Source of the DNA: Paenibacillus xylanilyticus
GTDB lineage: Bacteria > Bacillota > Bacilli > Paenibacillales > Paenibacillaceae
Direction of reading: 5' to 3'
Length of the DNA stretch: 64,000 nt
NCBI RefSeq assembly: GCF_009664365.1
Contig: NZ_CP044310.1
Location: forward strand, 142,501-206,500
In this document: one piece after another, positions 21,434 through 31,113 of the stretch
Position numbering within the stretch: the stretch's first letter is position 1
How the letters are laid out: each line of letters begins with the position of its first letter
Program-made: the position numbers and the translations under genes
The notes under the pieces: model-generated
Database searches by the model: none
The model's input: only the letters and a program-made list of their open reading frames with translations
Told to the model about the DNA's origin: nothing

Positions 21434-23038
21434 ATGACAGGAAAAGCAACCAAAGGGAGTCTAAAGAAATGGGTAGGACTTGCGCTTACGATGGTAATGG
21501 GAGTTTCCTTGCTGGCCGGCTGTTCATCCGCATCAGAACAAGGCGGAGCAGATGGCAATGCGTCAGGTAATGGCGAGCGTGTCACCTTGAAAGTGGAAGT
21601 GTTTGATCGTGGTAACAGTCCTTCACCTTACACCATTACGAATAACTACTTATCAAAGCTGGTGCAGGAAAAATTCGGTGACCCGAATAATATCGATGTG
21701 CAGTTCGTACCGATTCAACGCTCGGAAGAAGTGACGAAGCTGAATGTTCTCATGGCCAGCAATACCGATGTTCCCGATATTGTTTTTGTATATGACTCAA
21801 GTGTGTTCTACCGCTATGCCCAGCAGGGCGGGCTGACCGATGTCGGTGAACTGCTGGATCAGTATGGACCGAACCTGAAGAAGTTCCTGGGCGAGGATAC
21901 ATTAAAGTTTGGACAGCTGGAAGGCCAGCAGTTCGCTATACCGGGTAAACGTGCGATTACAGGACGATACAGCTCGTACATTCGTAAGGACTGGCTGGAC
22001 AAACTGGGATTGCCATTGCCTACAACCACCGATGAACTGTATACCACTTTGAAGGCATTTAAAGAGAAGGACCCTGGCCAGCTTGGCAGCAAAAACATTC
22101 CAATGGGAATGGCGCTGGCTCCAGCTCAATTTGAAACATTAATCTACTCCTTTATCAAGCCGGTTAGTGGTGACCTGACTTACGCTCAGCGTTTTGAGCT
22201 GCCGCTGCATGAGGGTTTCAAGGATGCCATGAAGTTCATGAACAAGCTGTACAACGAGGGCTTAATCAGCAAAGACTTCAGTCTGGATGAAGATAAAACT
22301 CAACTGGCCAAGGACGTGCAGAACGGTAACATCGGCTACTGGTCTGAAGATGTGGATGCCATCTTCTATGCAGATGGAACGCTGGACAATCTGCGCAAAA
22401 ATGTAGAGGGAAGCAACCTGGTTCCAGTTGATGCTTATACCAATGCGAATGTAGACAACAAACATATTAAGTCTCGTTACGGCTCCAACGGCATGTACAT
22501 CATGATTCCTAAAAGCAGTAAACGCGCTGTGGAAGCCATTAAATATTTGGACTGGATGGCTTCAGACAATAACCTGCTGGATATCCTCAATGGGGTTGAA
22601 GGTGAGAACTATGAACTGGTTGATGGACTTCCTGTTGTCAAAGAGGATGCCTCGCAGGAAGCCAAGGATCGTCTTTTCAATGCAGGGGATATGGCCATCA
22701 TTTCGAACGGCAAAAATGTGGGTGACCAGGCCATGAATGAAAAAGCTTGGGTCTTGGGATTCCCGCAGAACAATCAGGAGATGTTGAAGCAGTCCATTGA
22801 TATTGCCAATACGGACACTGTAGGACCGATTATCTTCGACAAACCGATTGAAGCGGAAATGAAATATGGTACAGCACTCAAAGATAAGCTCAATGTCATT
22901 ATCGTCAAAACAGCAATGGCGAAACCGGAGGAATTCGAAGCAGTATACGAACGGGAAATGAATGATTACATGTCACTCGGCGGTGAAGCACTGAAGAAAG
23001 AACTTGAACAAGCTGTTCAGGAGCTTGCTGCCAAATAA
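21434..23038 (+). CDS. Extracellular solute-binding lipoprotein of a sugar ABC importer
   Basis: 534 residues. The signal peptide ends in the lipobox LLAGC with Cys30, so the protein is lipid-anchored outside the membrane. The mature part has the type 1 solute-binding fold expected for the large LplA/YtcQ-like binding proteins that accompany LplB/YtcP permeases. The start is the ATG nine bases after AAAGGAG; the ATG at 21425 directly abuts that site and a longer upstream extension has no support. The sugar is not deducible, but plant-type oligosaccharides are common ligands of this group. A cre site lies upstream. Confidence 0.9.
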   Translation: MTGKATKGSLKKWVGLALTMVMGVSLLAGCSSASEQGGADGNASGNGERVTLKVEVFDRGNSPSPYTITNNYLSKLVQEKFGDPNNIDVQFVPIQRSEEVTKLNVLMASNTDVPDIVFVYDSSVFYRYAQQGGLTDVGELLDQYGPNLKKFLGEDTLKFGQLEGQQFAIPGKRAITGRYSSYIRKDWLDKLGLPLPTTTDELYTTLKAFKEKDPGQLGSKNIPMGMALAPAQFETLIYSFIKPVSGDLTYAQRFELPLHEGFKDAMKFMNKLYNEGLISKDFSLDEDKTQLAKDVQNGNIGYWSEDVDAIFYADGTLDNLRKNVEGSNLVPVDAYTNANVDNKHIKSRYGSNGMYIMIPKSSKRAVEAIKYLDWMASDNNLLDILNGVEGENYELVDGLPVVKEDASQEAKDRLFNAGDMAIISNGKNVGDQAMNEKAWVLGFPQNNQEMLKQSIDIANTDTVGPIIFDKPIEAEMKYGTALKDKLNVIIVKTAMAKPEEFEAVYEREMNDYMSLGGEALKKELEQAVQELAAK

Positions 23039-23099
23039 GAAAATGATCCTCGCAAGTGGTACAGAGCTGACTGGAGAGAGCAGATAAACTTTGAAGTGA

Positions 23100-23131
23100 C
23101 CTGTGCCGTCACCGTCACTTGAGGCGGCACA
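23100..23131 (+). other. Intercistronic hairpin between binding-protein and permease genes
   Basis: CTGTGCCG pairs with CGGCACAG across a 16-base loop. There is no T run. Such structures often stabilise the upstream mRNA and allow more binding protein than permease. Confidence 0.5.
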
Positions 23132-23161
23132 GTTTATCTTCACGGATTGGAGGAGACAGAT

Positions 23162-24058
23162 ATGACCCCCTACTTGAAGAGGTATTGGCAATTGTACGCG
23201 TTGATTTCCCTGCCCCTTATTTACTTCGTGATTTTCCGTTACGGACCGATGTACGGCGTACAGATTGCATTTAAGGATTTTAACCTGTTCCAGGGTATTG
23301 GCGGCAGCGAGTGGATTGGCTTTGATGCCTTCCGCGAGGTATTTGGGATGCGGGACTTCTACACCACGCTGCGAAATACCTTTATGCTCAATTTTCTGGA
23401 TCTGATTGTATCTTTTCCTGCTCCAATTATCCTGGCAATCATGCTCTATGAAATTCGGTTTAAATGGTTCAAAAAGCTGTCGCAGACCATTCTGTATATC
23501 CCTCACTTCATTTCATGGGTGATTATCGGAGGGATCGTATACCAGCTGTTTGGCAACCAATCAGGTATGGTAAACGGTGTGCTCGAGAGTATGGGGCTGA
23601 ACCCCATCCCATTTCTGACGGAAAAGAATCCGTGGCTTGTAACCTACCTTTTTACCGGTGTCTGGCAAAGTGCCGGGTGGGGAACCATCCTGTATCTGGC
23701 TGCGCTGACGGGTGTGAACAAGGAGTTGTTTGAAGCGGCTGAGATTGATGGAGCAACACGTCTCAAAAAGATCTGGCATATTACATTGCCGAGCATCAAG
23801 CCGACCATCGTAACCTTGCTTATTCTGAATCTGGGGCACATGGTCACGATTGGATTCGATCGTCCTTACATTATCGGGAACACAGCGGTGCGTGAATATT
23901 CAGATGTTCTAAGCACCTTCGTATACCGGATGGGTTTGGAATCCGGGCAGTATACACTGGCAACGGTAGTCGGACTGTTCCAGGCCGTCGTGGGTCTTAT
24001 TTTCGTGCTGGGCTCCAACTACATTTCGAAAAAGGTAACTGGTGAAGGGATTTTGTAG
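23162..24058 (+). CDS. Sugar ABC transporter permease, LplB-like
   Basis: 298 residues with about six membrane segments. The EAA loop that contacts the ATPase is seen as EAAEIDGATRLKKIWHITLP near residue 195. An N-terminal RYGPMYGVQIAFKDF segment is typical of LplB-type permeases. The start ATG follows GGAGGAGACAGAT; a TTG 15 bases upstream is less likely. It pairs with the next gene to form the translocation channel. Confidence 0.93.
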   Translation: MTPYLKRYWQLYALISLPLIYFVIFRYGPMYGVQIAFKDFNLFQGIGGSEWIGFDAFREVFGMRDFYTTLRNTFMLNFLDLIVSFPAPIILAIMLYEIRFKWFKKLSQTILYIPHFISWVIIGGIVYQLFGNQSGMVNGVLESMGLNPIPFLTEKNPWLVTYLFTGVWQSAGWGTILYLAALTGVNKELFEAAEIDGATRLKKIWHITLPSIKPTIVTLLILNLGHMVTIGFDRPYIIGNTAVREYSDVLSTFVYRMGLESGQYTLATVVGLFQAVVGLIFVLGSNYISKKVTGEGIL

Positions 24059-24120
24059 AGGAAAAGAACGTATTGCGAGCCTGTTATTCTCTAGACCATC
24101 AGTAGAGGAGTTGTGCGCAT

Positions 24121-24993
24121 ATGAGTGACCGCACCTCAAATCGGATTTTTGATATCGTTAATATCTCCTTTGTAACCCTGTTTGTCGTGTTCTGTTTGGC
24201 TCCTTTTCTGCACACGATTGCCATATCGTTTAGCTCCAACCGAGCGATAACATCGGGAGAAGTGAGGCTGTTTCCGAAGGAGTTTAATTGGGATGCATAC
24301 GTCAAGGTGTTCTCTGACCATTCCATGCTCTATTCACTTGGTTACACTGCGCTTCTGACGATTGCGACTACGGTATTATGCATGGTGTTTACTATTGCTG
24401 CAGCGTACCCGTTGACCAAGAAGAAACTGAAGGGCCGCAAGCTCTTCATGTATGTGATCATCATTACGATGTTCTTCAGTGGCGGGATCATTCCGGAATA
24501 CTTGCTGATTCGTGATCTGCATTTGCTGAATTCGGTCTGGGCCTTGATACTGCCGGGCTTGGTCAGTCCGTTTAACCTGATTATCCTGATCTCCTTCTTC
24601 AATGGCATCCCGGAAAGTCTGGAGGAGTCGGCTGAGATCGATGGAAGCTCACATCTTCATACGTTGTTGAAAATCATTCTTCCGCTCTCGCTGCCAGTGA
24701 TGGCCACCTTGTCTCTCTTCTATGCGGTGGGACGCTGGAACGGATTCCAGGATTCCCTGATGTACATTAACGATCCACAGCTGTATCCGCTGCAGCTTAA
24801 GCTGTTCCAAATGGTACAGAACAACATGGTGAGTGAACTGACACAGATGGAGGGTGCAAACCGCGCACCGCTTACGCCGGAAAGTCTGAAGGCTGCCACC
24901 GTTATATTTGCTACCGTTCCCATCCTGCTGGTCTATCCTTGGCTGCAGAAATATTTCGTTAGTGGTGCCATGCTTGGAGCTGTAAAAGGTTGA
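24121..24993 (+). CDS. Sugar ABC transporter permease, YtcP-like
   Basis: 290 residues with about six membrane segments. The EAA loop reads ESAEIDGSSHLHTLLKIILP near residue 178. Second half of the heterodimeric permease. Ribosome site AGAGGAG with a slightly long spacer. No ATPase gene follows, so energy must come from an ATPase encoded elsewhere, most simply the MsmX-type protein at 4.5 kb. Confidence 0.93.
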   Translation: MSDRTSNRIFDIVNISFVTLFVVFCLAPFLHTIAISFSSNRAITSGEVRLFPKEFNWDAYVKVFSDHSMLYSLGYTALLTIATTVLCMVFTIAAAYPLTKKKLKGRKLFMYVIIITMFFSGGIIPEYLLIRDLHLLNSVWALILPGLVSPFNLIILISFFNGIPESLEESAEIDGSSHLHTLLKIILPLSLPVMATLSLFYAVGRWNGFQDSLMYINDPQLYPLQLKLFQMVQNNMVSELTQMEGANRAPLTPESLKAATVIFATVPILLVYPWLQKYFVSGAMLGAVKG

Positions 24994-25052
24994 TTGAAGC
25001 CATATCCATCATATGTGGGAAAGGTTGCAACAGAAAGGAAGAGTGAGCTTGT

Positions 25053-26012
25053 ATGCAGCAAAATGACAAGGGTGAGTATTCGTTCTCCACATGCTGGAAC
25101 ATTAAGCGTCATCAGGTAGGCGAGGCCATGATCGAGGAAATTCGCCAGCTTGGCTTCCGCCGTGTTGAACTTAACTACAACGTGACGAAGGAAATGCTGA
25201 CATCTATTGAGCCTATGATTGAGCGCGGGGAGATTGGTGTTTCCAGTGTGCATAACACATTTCCTCATGTGGCGGACCCGGATTACGGTACAGACTCGGT
25301 ACTGCTCGGATTCCAGGACGAAACGAAGCGTCAAAAGGCCATTAAACTGCTTGTCGGTTCCGCAGAATATGCCCATCGTTACGGTGCAGAGGCTGTTGTT
25401 GTACACCCGGGAGAGGTACCTATCCCGGAGAGTGTCAGCAAGGAGCTTGCTCAGCTGTATCACGACGAGGGGAAGGATTCACCTAAGTATCGCAGCAAAT
25501 GGGAGGAATTCGTTGAACGGCGGCAGGCACTGAGCACCGGTTACGTCCAACAGATTATTCGCAGCCTGGATGAAGTCTGCAATCAGGCAGCAGCCCAAGG
25601 TCTCCATGTCCAATTCGGCATCGAAACCCGCTCAAGACCCCAGCAGATTCCTACGCTGGCTGAAGCCAAGACCATTATTGAGGCTCTGCAAGGGGCTACA
25701 GTCGGCATCTGGTATGATACCGGGCATGCCATCATGATGGATCGTCTGGGGCTCTACGACAGCGTGGGTGAGATGCAAGGGCTGATGGATGATATCGTAG
25801 GCGTTCATATTCATGAGACACTCGGCCTTTCGGATCACTGGTGCCCGTATGTGCACAGTCAAGATATGCATTTCTATGATGCATACCTCCCCATGATCCG
25901 CCGGGCAAGGGTCAAGGTCTATGAACTGAAATCAGCTTGTACACCGGATGAAATTCATGAGAGTCACGAACTGCTTATGAAGAAGATGGATACGGCAAGG
26001 GAGGAACGATGA
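25053..26012 (+). CDS. Sugar phosphate isomerase/epimerase-like TIM-barrel protein
   Basis: 319 residues of the AP-endonuclease-2/xylose-isomerase-like fold. Supporting features are the N-terminal FSTCWNIKRHQVGEAMIEEI, SSVHNTFPHV, AEAVVVHPGEVP, FGIETRSRPQQIP, IWYDTGHAIMMDR and GVHIHETLGLSDH, which supply His/Glu/Asp metal ligands. The substrate is unknown. It follows the permeases by 60 bases in the same operon, so it probably acts on the imported sugar or its derivative. Confidence 0.82.
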   Translation: MQQNDKGEYSFSTCWNIKRHQVGEAMIEEIRQLGFRRVELNYNVTKEMLTSIEPMIERGEIGVSSVHNTFPHVADPDYGTDSVLLGFQDETKRQKAIKLLVGSAEYAHRYGAEAVVVHPGEVPIPESVSKELAQLYHDEGKDSPKYRSKWEEFVERRQALSTGYVQQIIRSLDEVCNQAAAQGLHVQFGIETRSRPQQIPTLAEAKTIIEALQGATVGIWYDTGHAIMMDRLGLYDSVGEMQGLMDDIVGVHIHETLGLSDHWCPYVHSQDMHFYDAYLPMIRRARVKVYELKSACTPDEIHESHELLMKKMDTAREER

Positions 26013-26111
26013 TGTAGGAAACAGACCGTGCGCTGGATGAGTGCGCTGCGGCTGTTTCTTTGGCAATCCAGCCCAGCCACGCGCAAATACTCAGTTTGGA
26101 GGGAATGGCAC

Positions 26112-27863
26112 ATGTACAAGCAACTGGTGGATAGCAATGACAAGGCGGTGGAGAGAGGCTTGTCCCGGCAGGTGCTTGATCCAAATAGCCGATACTACGG
26201 TGGAACAATCGATCCCTACACCGGTATCGCCTGGGTTAATCATACGACCGGAACCCCTACGGATATGTGTTACTGGGGGGCAGCGCTTGCTAACCCCGAT
26301 TCAAGCTATTATCGGAATGAAGAGCTGTTACATTGCCTTCTACTGGCAACGGAGTTTGTGCTCCGTAACCAGCATGAAGACGGCTCCATATCTCCGGGAT
26401 GGACCAACTATCATTCACCGCCAGACACGGCGTTTGTCGTGGTGGGATATGCTCAGTTATACCAGCTGCTTCAACAGCAGGATTGGGAGGAGCTGCAGCC
26501 TGTGCTGGACAATATGCGGTTATTTTTGGAACGAACTGTACCTGTCATGCTTACAGGAGGTTGCCATACGCCGAACCATCGCTGGGTGTTATGCGCGGCT
26601 CTTGGTTTCCTGCATCAGCTGTTTGACCTGGAAGAGGCAGTGAAGCGTGCAGAGCAGTGGCTGGCGGAAGGAATGGATATAACTCCAGATGGGGAGTGGA
26701 CAGAACGCAGCAACGGAATCTATAACGCGGTTAGCGACATGATGCTGATCCATGCGGCTCGCTTGTTGAATCGTCCTGAACTGCTTGAGCCCGTCAGACT
26801 TAATCTGAGCATGATGGTGTATCTGGTACATCCGACAGGTGAGATTGTTACGGATTACTCGGGCCGTCAGGATCTGGGCAGTATGCATGACTTGTCCCCT
26901 TATTACCTGCCATATGCAATCCTTGCGCGAATAGACCAAGATCCGCTCTTGGCCAATATGGCGAAATGGGCAGGCGATTCACTAACAGACCCTGGCGTAT
27001 GTTCGGTCAATTCGCTCATTCGGTTATTGCTGGAGCCGGAGCTGCAGGAGATATATGAGGTCGAAGATGAACTGCCTAAGCAGTATGAGATCATGTTGAA
27101 TGAACACTTTGCGCGCGAAGGTTATTTACAACAAATGGCGTCAGCAGGACATTATGGACATATCTCTCATAGCCGGATGCATACGGATTTTGGCGCGCCT
27201 GTTGCCCGAATAAGGGATCATGCGACAAGCATAACCATAATGACGGAAGTGCCTTCTTTCTTTGCTCTTCGTCATGGTTCGGTGCGTCTTCTGGCCGTGC
27301 AGCTGGCCTCCTACTTCAATCCCGGCTATGTGCCAATGCAGCAGATGGACCGATTGCCCGCAGGATATCGCCTGAAGGGTGAACAGAAGAAAGGCTATTA
27401 TGCTCCTATTCCTGCAGATCAGCTGCCCGAGACTGTGAAAACTTCCACTAGCCCTTGGTATCTGCTGCCTCATCAGAGCCGAGAACTTACGCATGAACAG
27501 ACATTCCGCATAAGTGCGGAGGTAGTACCAACGGAGAAGGGGTGGAAGCTGGATTTGTCAGGTGACGAACCCGAGGAGGTTATGACGCAGTTGTCCTTCG
27601 TATTCGGAGATGAAGGGGAGCTGTCATCTGGCGAGCTGCTTGAGACGAGTGGCGGGCATTATCTGTGGAAGGGTGGAACGCTCCGCTATTCTTGTGGAGA
27701 AGACTGGATCGAGCTAACCGGAGGCGAGATAGGCCATCTGGTAGCAACCGTACGCGAGGCGAAATTACCAGACAGGTGCAAGGTTGTGCTGGTCAACTTC
27801 ATGACACCGTTCAGGAAGACGATAGACATTAGACTATCACCGACGATGGCAGCGAAGTTGTAA
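26112..27863 (+). CDS. Unrecognised protein with alpha/alpha-barrel (glycosidase/lyase-like) features
   Basis: 583 residues, no signal peptide, so cytoplasmic. I do not recognise a named family. The first ~400 residues are helix-rich with regularly spaced aromatic motifs (WTNYHSPPDT, TPNHRWVLCAALGFLHQLF, DGEWTERSNGIYNAVSDMML), recalling alpha/alpha-toroid carbohydrate enzymes such as heparinase-type lyases or six-hairpin glycosidases. The last ~180 residues look beta-rich. The start at 26112 follows GGAGGG with eight-base spacing; 84 bases of upstream in-frame sequence lack a site. Being last in the sugar operon, it probably processes the imported oligosaccharide. Function inferred only from context and fold-like pattern. 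Confidence 0.6.
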   Translation: MYKQLVDSNDKAVERGLSRQVLDPNSRYYGGTIDPYTGIAWVNHTTGTPTDMCYWGAALANPDSSYYRNEELLHCLLLATEFVLRNQHEDGSISPGWTNYHSPPDTAFVVVGYAQLYQLLQQQDWEELQPVLDNMRLFLERTVPVMLTGGCHTPNHRWVLCAALGFLHQLFDLEEAVKRAEQWLAEGMDITPDGEWTERSNGIYNAVSDMMLIHAARLLNRPELLEPVRLNLSMMVYLVHPTGEIVTDYSGRQDLGSMHDLSPYYLPYAILARIDQDPLLANMAKWAGDSLTDPGVCSVNSLIRLLLEPELQEIYEVEDELPKQYEIMLNEHFAREGYLQQMASAGHYGHISHSRMHTDFGAPVARIRDHATSITIMTEVPSFFALRHGSVRLLAVQLASYFNPGYVPMQQMDRLPAGYRLKGEQKKGYYAPIPADQLPETVKTSTSPWYLLPHQSRELTHEQTFRISAEVVPTEKGWKLDLSGDEPEEVMTQLSFVFGDEGELSSGELLETSGGHYLWKGGTLRYSCGEDWIELTGGEIGHLVATVREAKLPDRCKVVLVNFMTPFRKTIDIRLSPTMAAKL

Positions 27864-27990
27864 ATGGAGAGGGATCTCCATTTTCAAAGAGAAATTCCCA
27901 TGAAATTCAGATGGCATTTCACCCTTCAAGGAGGATGGAATGGCATCTTTTTTATGTGCAATTTTTGCATAAAGCTCTTGAAACTACATG

Positions 27991-28021
27991 TTGAGAAGAC
28001 CGCCGCCAGATGTGGTATACT
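27991..28021 (+). promoter_or_regulatory. Possible promoter of the TPR protein gene
   Basis: TTGAGA at 27991-27996 and TATACT at 28016-28021. The 19-base spacer is longer than ideal. Confidence 0.4.
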
Positions 28022-28061
28022 GGAGAGTATGAATGAAAGCAAAGAGGAGGTGCCTTGGAAG

Positions 28062-29795
28062 ATGAAGGGCAAGCTAGTGCGGGCAGAAGGACCCCTTGCC
28101 AATATTATACCGATTCACTTGGATGCTTCTTTCTTTTTCGAGAGAGCTGTCCGCTCGCTGGACCGTAATCATGTTGACAAGGCATTAAAATATTTTCGTA
28201 AAGCTGTTGAATATGAACCGGAAAATCCGGTGAACCATTGCAATATGGCGGGTATATTATCTGAGAAGGGAGATTACGAAGCTTCCAATGCTGTTCTGGC
28301 GCATGTGCTGGAGGTGGTGGATCCGTCCATGACGGAATGCTACTTCTATATGGCCAACAATTATGCGAATATGGACCGGTTTGAGGAAGCCGAGCAGGCA
28401 CTTGTTACGTATTTGGAGGAGGACCCACAGGGGCAGTTCATGACGGAAGCCGAAGAGATGATGGAGCTTCTGTATTATGAGCTGGATCGCCCGGCCAAGC
28501 TGAACCGGATCAAATCCCGTAAAGGTGTGGTTGAGCACGATCAGGCAAGAGAGCTGCTGGAAGAGGGGAAATTTGCTCAGGCAGCCGAACTTCTGGAGGG
28601 CATGTCACCCGACTACCCTGACTATTTGGCAGCCCGTAACAATCTTGCGCTTGCTTATTACTATATGGGACTGTTCCCCAAGGCGAAAGAGACGATTGCC
28701 GAAGTGCTGGAGCAGGAGCCGGGAAACCTGCATGCCTTGTGTAATCTCGCGATCTTCCACCAGAACGAGAATCGGGCAGACCAAGTGTTATTGTTGATCA
28801 AAAAGCTGCGTGTCATCGTGCCTTACCAAAAGGAGCAGGTGTATAAATTGGCTACCACCATGGGGATTCTTGGGCAGCATGACTCGGCCTATACCCATTT
28901 CCGCCGACTCTTGAAGGATGAAGAGACGGCAGCCGATCCGGCGCTTGCTCATTACGCAGCTGTGGCAGCATATAATACGGCGCGTTACGATGTTGCAGAG
29001 CGGCTATGGCGCCATGTGTCCAAGCTTGATCCGGGCTCAGAGGTTTCCCAGTTCTATCTGTCTGGCCTTGATGCCGTTCGGGAAGGGGAGCGTGAGCCGG
29101 AGAAGCTCAGCTATCACTACCATCTTCCGTTTGACGAGCAATTCAGACAATGGGAGAACTATGGTAACGGTATACCGGAAGAGATGAAAAATGACCCGCT
29201 CATCCGTTCATCGTTCTTCTGGGCGCTGCGTCATGGAGATCGTGCAACCAAGCTTCAGGTCATTCATGCCTTGGCCATGATTGGTGATTATGAAGTGCAG
29301 CAAGCCCTGCAATCCTTCGTACAAGAGCCTGATGAAGATCAGGATCTGGTTGCTGCGGCTGAATCTGTGCTCAAAGGGCTCCAAATGAAAGAGCAGAATC
29401 AGGGCAAGAACCATGATCAACAACCGGTATCCGGGATAACAGACCGTCTTCTTTCTAAGATGCAATCAAGTACAGTGCAAGCCAAGTCGGAAACGACTTC
29501 GCACTGGCAAGCCGTAGTGGAGCGTGCTCTGCAGATGACAGAAGCGAAAGCAGAGCTGCAGCAGGAGATGGAACGGATCTGGACCGATTATGTATCCAGA
29601 GTGCATCCGGATGGCCCGGGGTTCAAGCAAATTGAAGGCTGGGCTGCGGGGCTGGAATATCTCGCAGCCAAAATCCACAGTCGTCCCGTTACCTATCAGA
29701 GCATTGCGGAACGGTACGGCATATCGGCTTCCACTGTTAGCAAATACGCACGGCAGATTGTTCGGGTGTGCGGAAGCATCCCGCCAACCGTGTAG
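28062..29795 (+). CDS. Tetratricopeptide-repeat protein with C-terminal HTH
   Basis: 577 residues, cytoplasmic. Tandem TPR units cover about residues 20-360, for example KALKYFRKAVEYEPENPVNH and ARNNLALAYYYMGLFPKAKE. The end carries a predicted helix-turn-helix, ITYQSIAERYG-like (VTYQSIAERYGISASTVSKY), about 30 residues from the C-terminus. It occupies the place of the TPR gene yvcD beside trxB in B. subtilis. The start at 28062 follows AGGAGG with an eleven-base gap; longer upstream frames back to 27864 run across the putative promoter. The role is unknown; TPRs suggest protein scaffolding and the HTH suggests DNA binding. Confidence 0.82.
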   Translation: MKGKLVRAEGPLANIIPIHLDASFFFERAVRSLDRNHVDKALKYFRKAVEYEPENPVNHCNMAGILSEKGDYEASNAVLAHVLEVVDPSMTECYFYMANNYANMDRFEEAEQALVTYLEEDPQGQFMTEAEEMMELLYYELDRPAKLNRIKSRKGVVEHDQARELLEEGKFAQAAELLEGMSPDYPDYLAARNNLALAYYYMGLFPKAKETIAEVLEQEPGNLHALCNLAIFHQNENRADQVLLLIKKLRVIVPYQKEQVYKLATTMGILGQHDSAYTHFRRLLKDEETAADPALAHYAAVAAYNTARYDVAERLWRHVSKLDPGSEVSQFYLSGLDAVREGEREPEKLSYHYHLPFDEQFRQWENYGNGIPEEMKNDPLIRSSFFWALRHGDRATKLQVIHALAMIGDYEVQQALQSFVQEPDEDQDLVAAAESVLKGLQMKEQNQGKNHDQQPVSGITDRLLSKMQSSTVQAKSETTSHWQAVVERALQMTEAKAELQQEMERIWTDYVSRVHPDGPGFKQIEGWAAGLEYLAAKIHSRPVTYQSIAERYGISASTVSKYARQIVRVCGSIPPTV

Positions 29796-30001
29796 TCTAC
29801 TCCGGGTTACATGTACCCTTTCTTGTTGGCCGTATAGATGAGCAACATTACGTGCTTGGAGACAGTTTGAGAAAGATCGGAATTTCATGAAGGATACAAT
29901 TGCCTGCAAAACGGGTAAACTTAACGAATAGGCTTCGTTATATCACTCTAGAAGTTTTCCAGTCAACACACTCTCAACCTTATCAAGGAGGCGGTATCTA
30001 T

Positions 30002-30961
30002 ATGTCTAAATACAGAACGATTGTGATCGGAACCGGACCTGCAGGTTTGACGGCAGCGATATATCTGGCTCGTGCCAACCTGAACCCTTTGGTCATAGAA
30101 GGTTTGCAACCTGGAGGCCAGTTGACAACCACGACAGAGGTTGAAAACTTTCCAGGGTTCCCGCAGGGCATTATGGGGCCGGAATTAATGGATAACATGC
30201 GGAAGCAAGCAGAGCGTTTTGGAGCGGAATTCAAGAATGGATGGGTAGAGGAAGTTGACTTCAGCAAGCCGCCATTCAAGGTGAAGGTCGGAGGCATTGG
30301 TGAGCTTGAGGCGGAGTCGATTATTATCTCTACCGGTGCTTCTGCCCGCTATCTCGGCATTCCGGGAGAGCAGGAAAATGTGGGGCGCGGCGTAAGTACG
30401 TGCGCGACATGTGACGGATTCTTTTTCCGTGGCAAGAAAATCATTGTTGTGGGTGGCGGCGATTCCGCGATGGAGGAAGCCAGCTTCCTGACCCGTTTTG
30501 CAACAGACGTGACACTCGTTCACCGCCGGGATGAATTGCGGGCATCGAAGATCATGCAGGACCGGGCGCGCAGCAATGAGAAGGTGAAATGGGCTCTGAA
30601 CCGGACACCGCTCGAAGTTGTGCCAGAGGCACTGGGTGTCAAGGGATTGAAGGTGCGCAATAACGAGACCGGTCAAGAGGAGCTGCTCGAAGCCGATGGC
30701 GTATTTGTAGCGATTGGCCACACGCCTAACACGGGCTTCCTGGGTAACCAGATTGCTCTGGATGACCACGGTTATGTTGTGGTGAAGCCAGGAACCACCG
30801 AAACGAACATTCCAGGTGTATTCGCCTGCGGTGACGTTCAGGATACGAAATATCGCCAAGCCATCACGGCTGCAGGCTCGGGCTGTATGGCGGCCATGGA
30901 CTGTGAGAAGTACCTTGAAGGCAGTATTATCCACGACTGGAGCGAAACGCTGGATAAATAA
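30002..30961 (+). CDS. trxB: Thioredoxin reductase
   Basis: 319 residues, flavoprotein reducing thioredoxin with NADPH. FAD-binding GTGPAGLTAA (10-19), redox-active CATC (Cys134/Cys137), NADPH-binding GGGDSAMEEA (about 153), and the FAD-contact motif VFACGDVQD near 280 are all present. The start follows AAGGAGG; an in-frame extension to 29900 has no ribosome site. A terminator follows. Confidence 0.97.
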   Translation: MSKYRTIVIGTGPAGLTAAIYLARANLNPLVIEGLQPGGQLTTTTEVENFPGFPQGIMGPELMDNMRKQAERFGAEFKNGWVEEVDFSKPPFKVKVGGIGELEAESIIISTGASARYLGIPGEQENVGRGVSTCATCDGFFFRGKKIIVVGGGDSAMEEASFLTRFATDVTLVHRRDELRASKIMQDRARSNEKVKWALNRTPLEVVPEALGVKGLKVRNNETGQEELLEADGVFVAIGHTPNTGFLGNQIALDDHGYVVVKPGTTETNIPGVFACGDVQDTKYRQAITAAGSGCMAAMDCEKYLEGSIIHDWSETLDK

Positions 30962-31024
30962 GCATGACCAAGGTAGTGAGCTGCATAAACTATAAATAAG
31001 AGACAACGGGAAGTCTCATCACGT

Positions 31025-31053
31025 GAGAGAAGCCGGGAGGCTTCTCTTTTTTT
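31025..31053 (+). terminator. Terminator after trxB
   Basis: Stem AGAGAAGCC/GGCTTCTCT around GGGA, then a T run. Confidence 0.93.
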
Positions 31054-31113
31054 GAAACCAAATGGACATGAGATCGTATACATAATGGGCATATTAGCTG
31101 CGAGGTGAAGATT

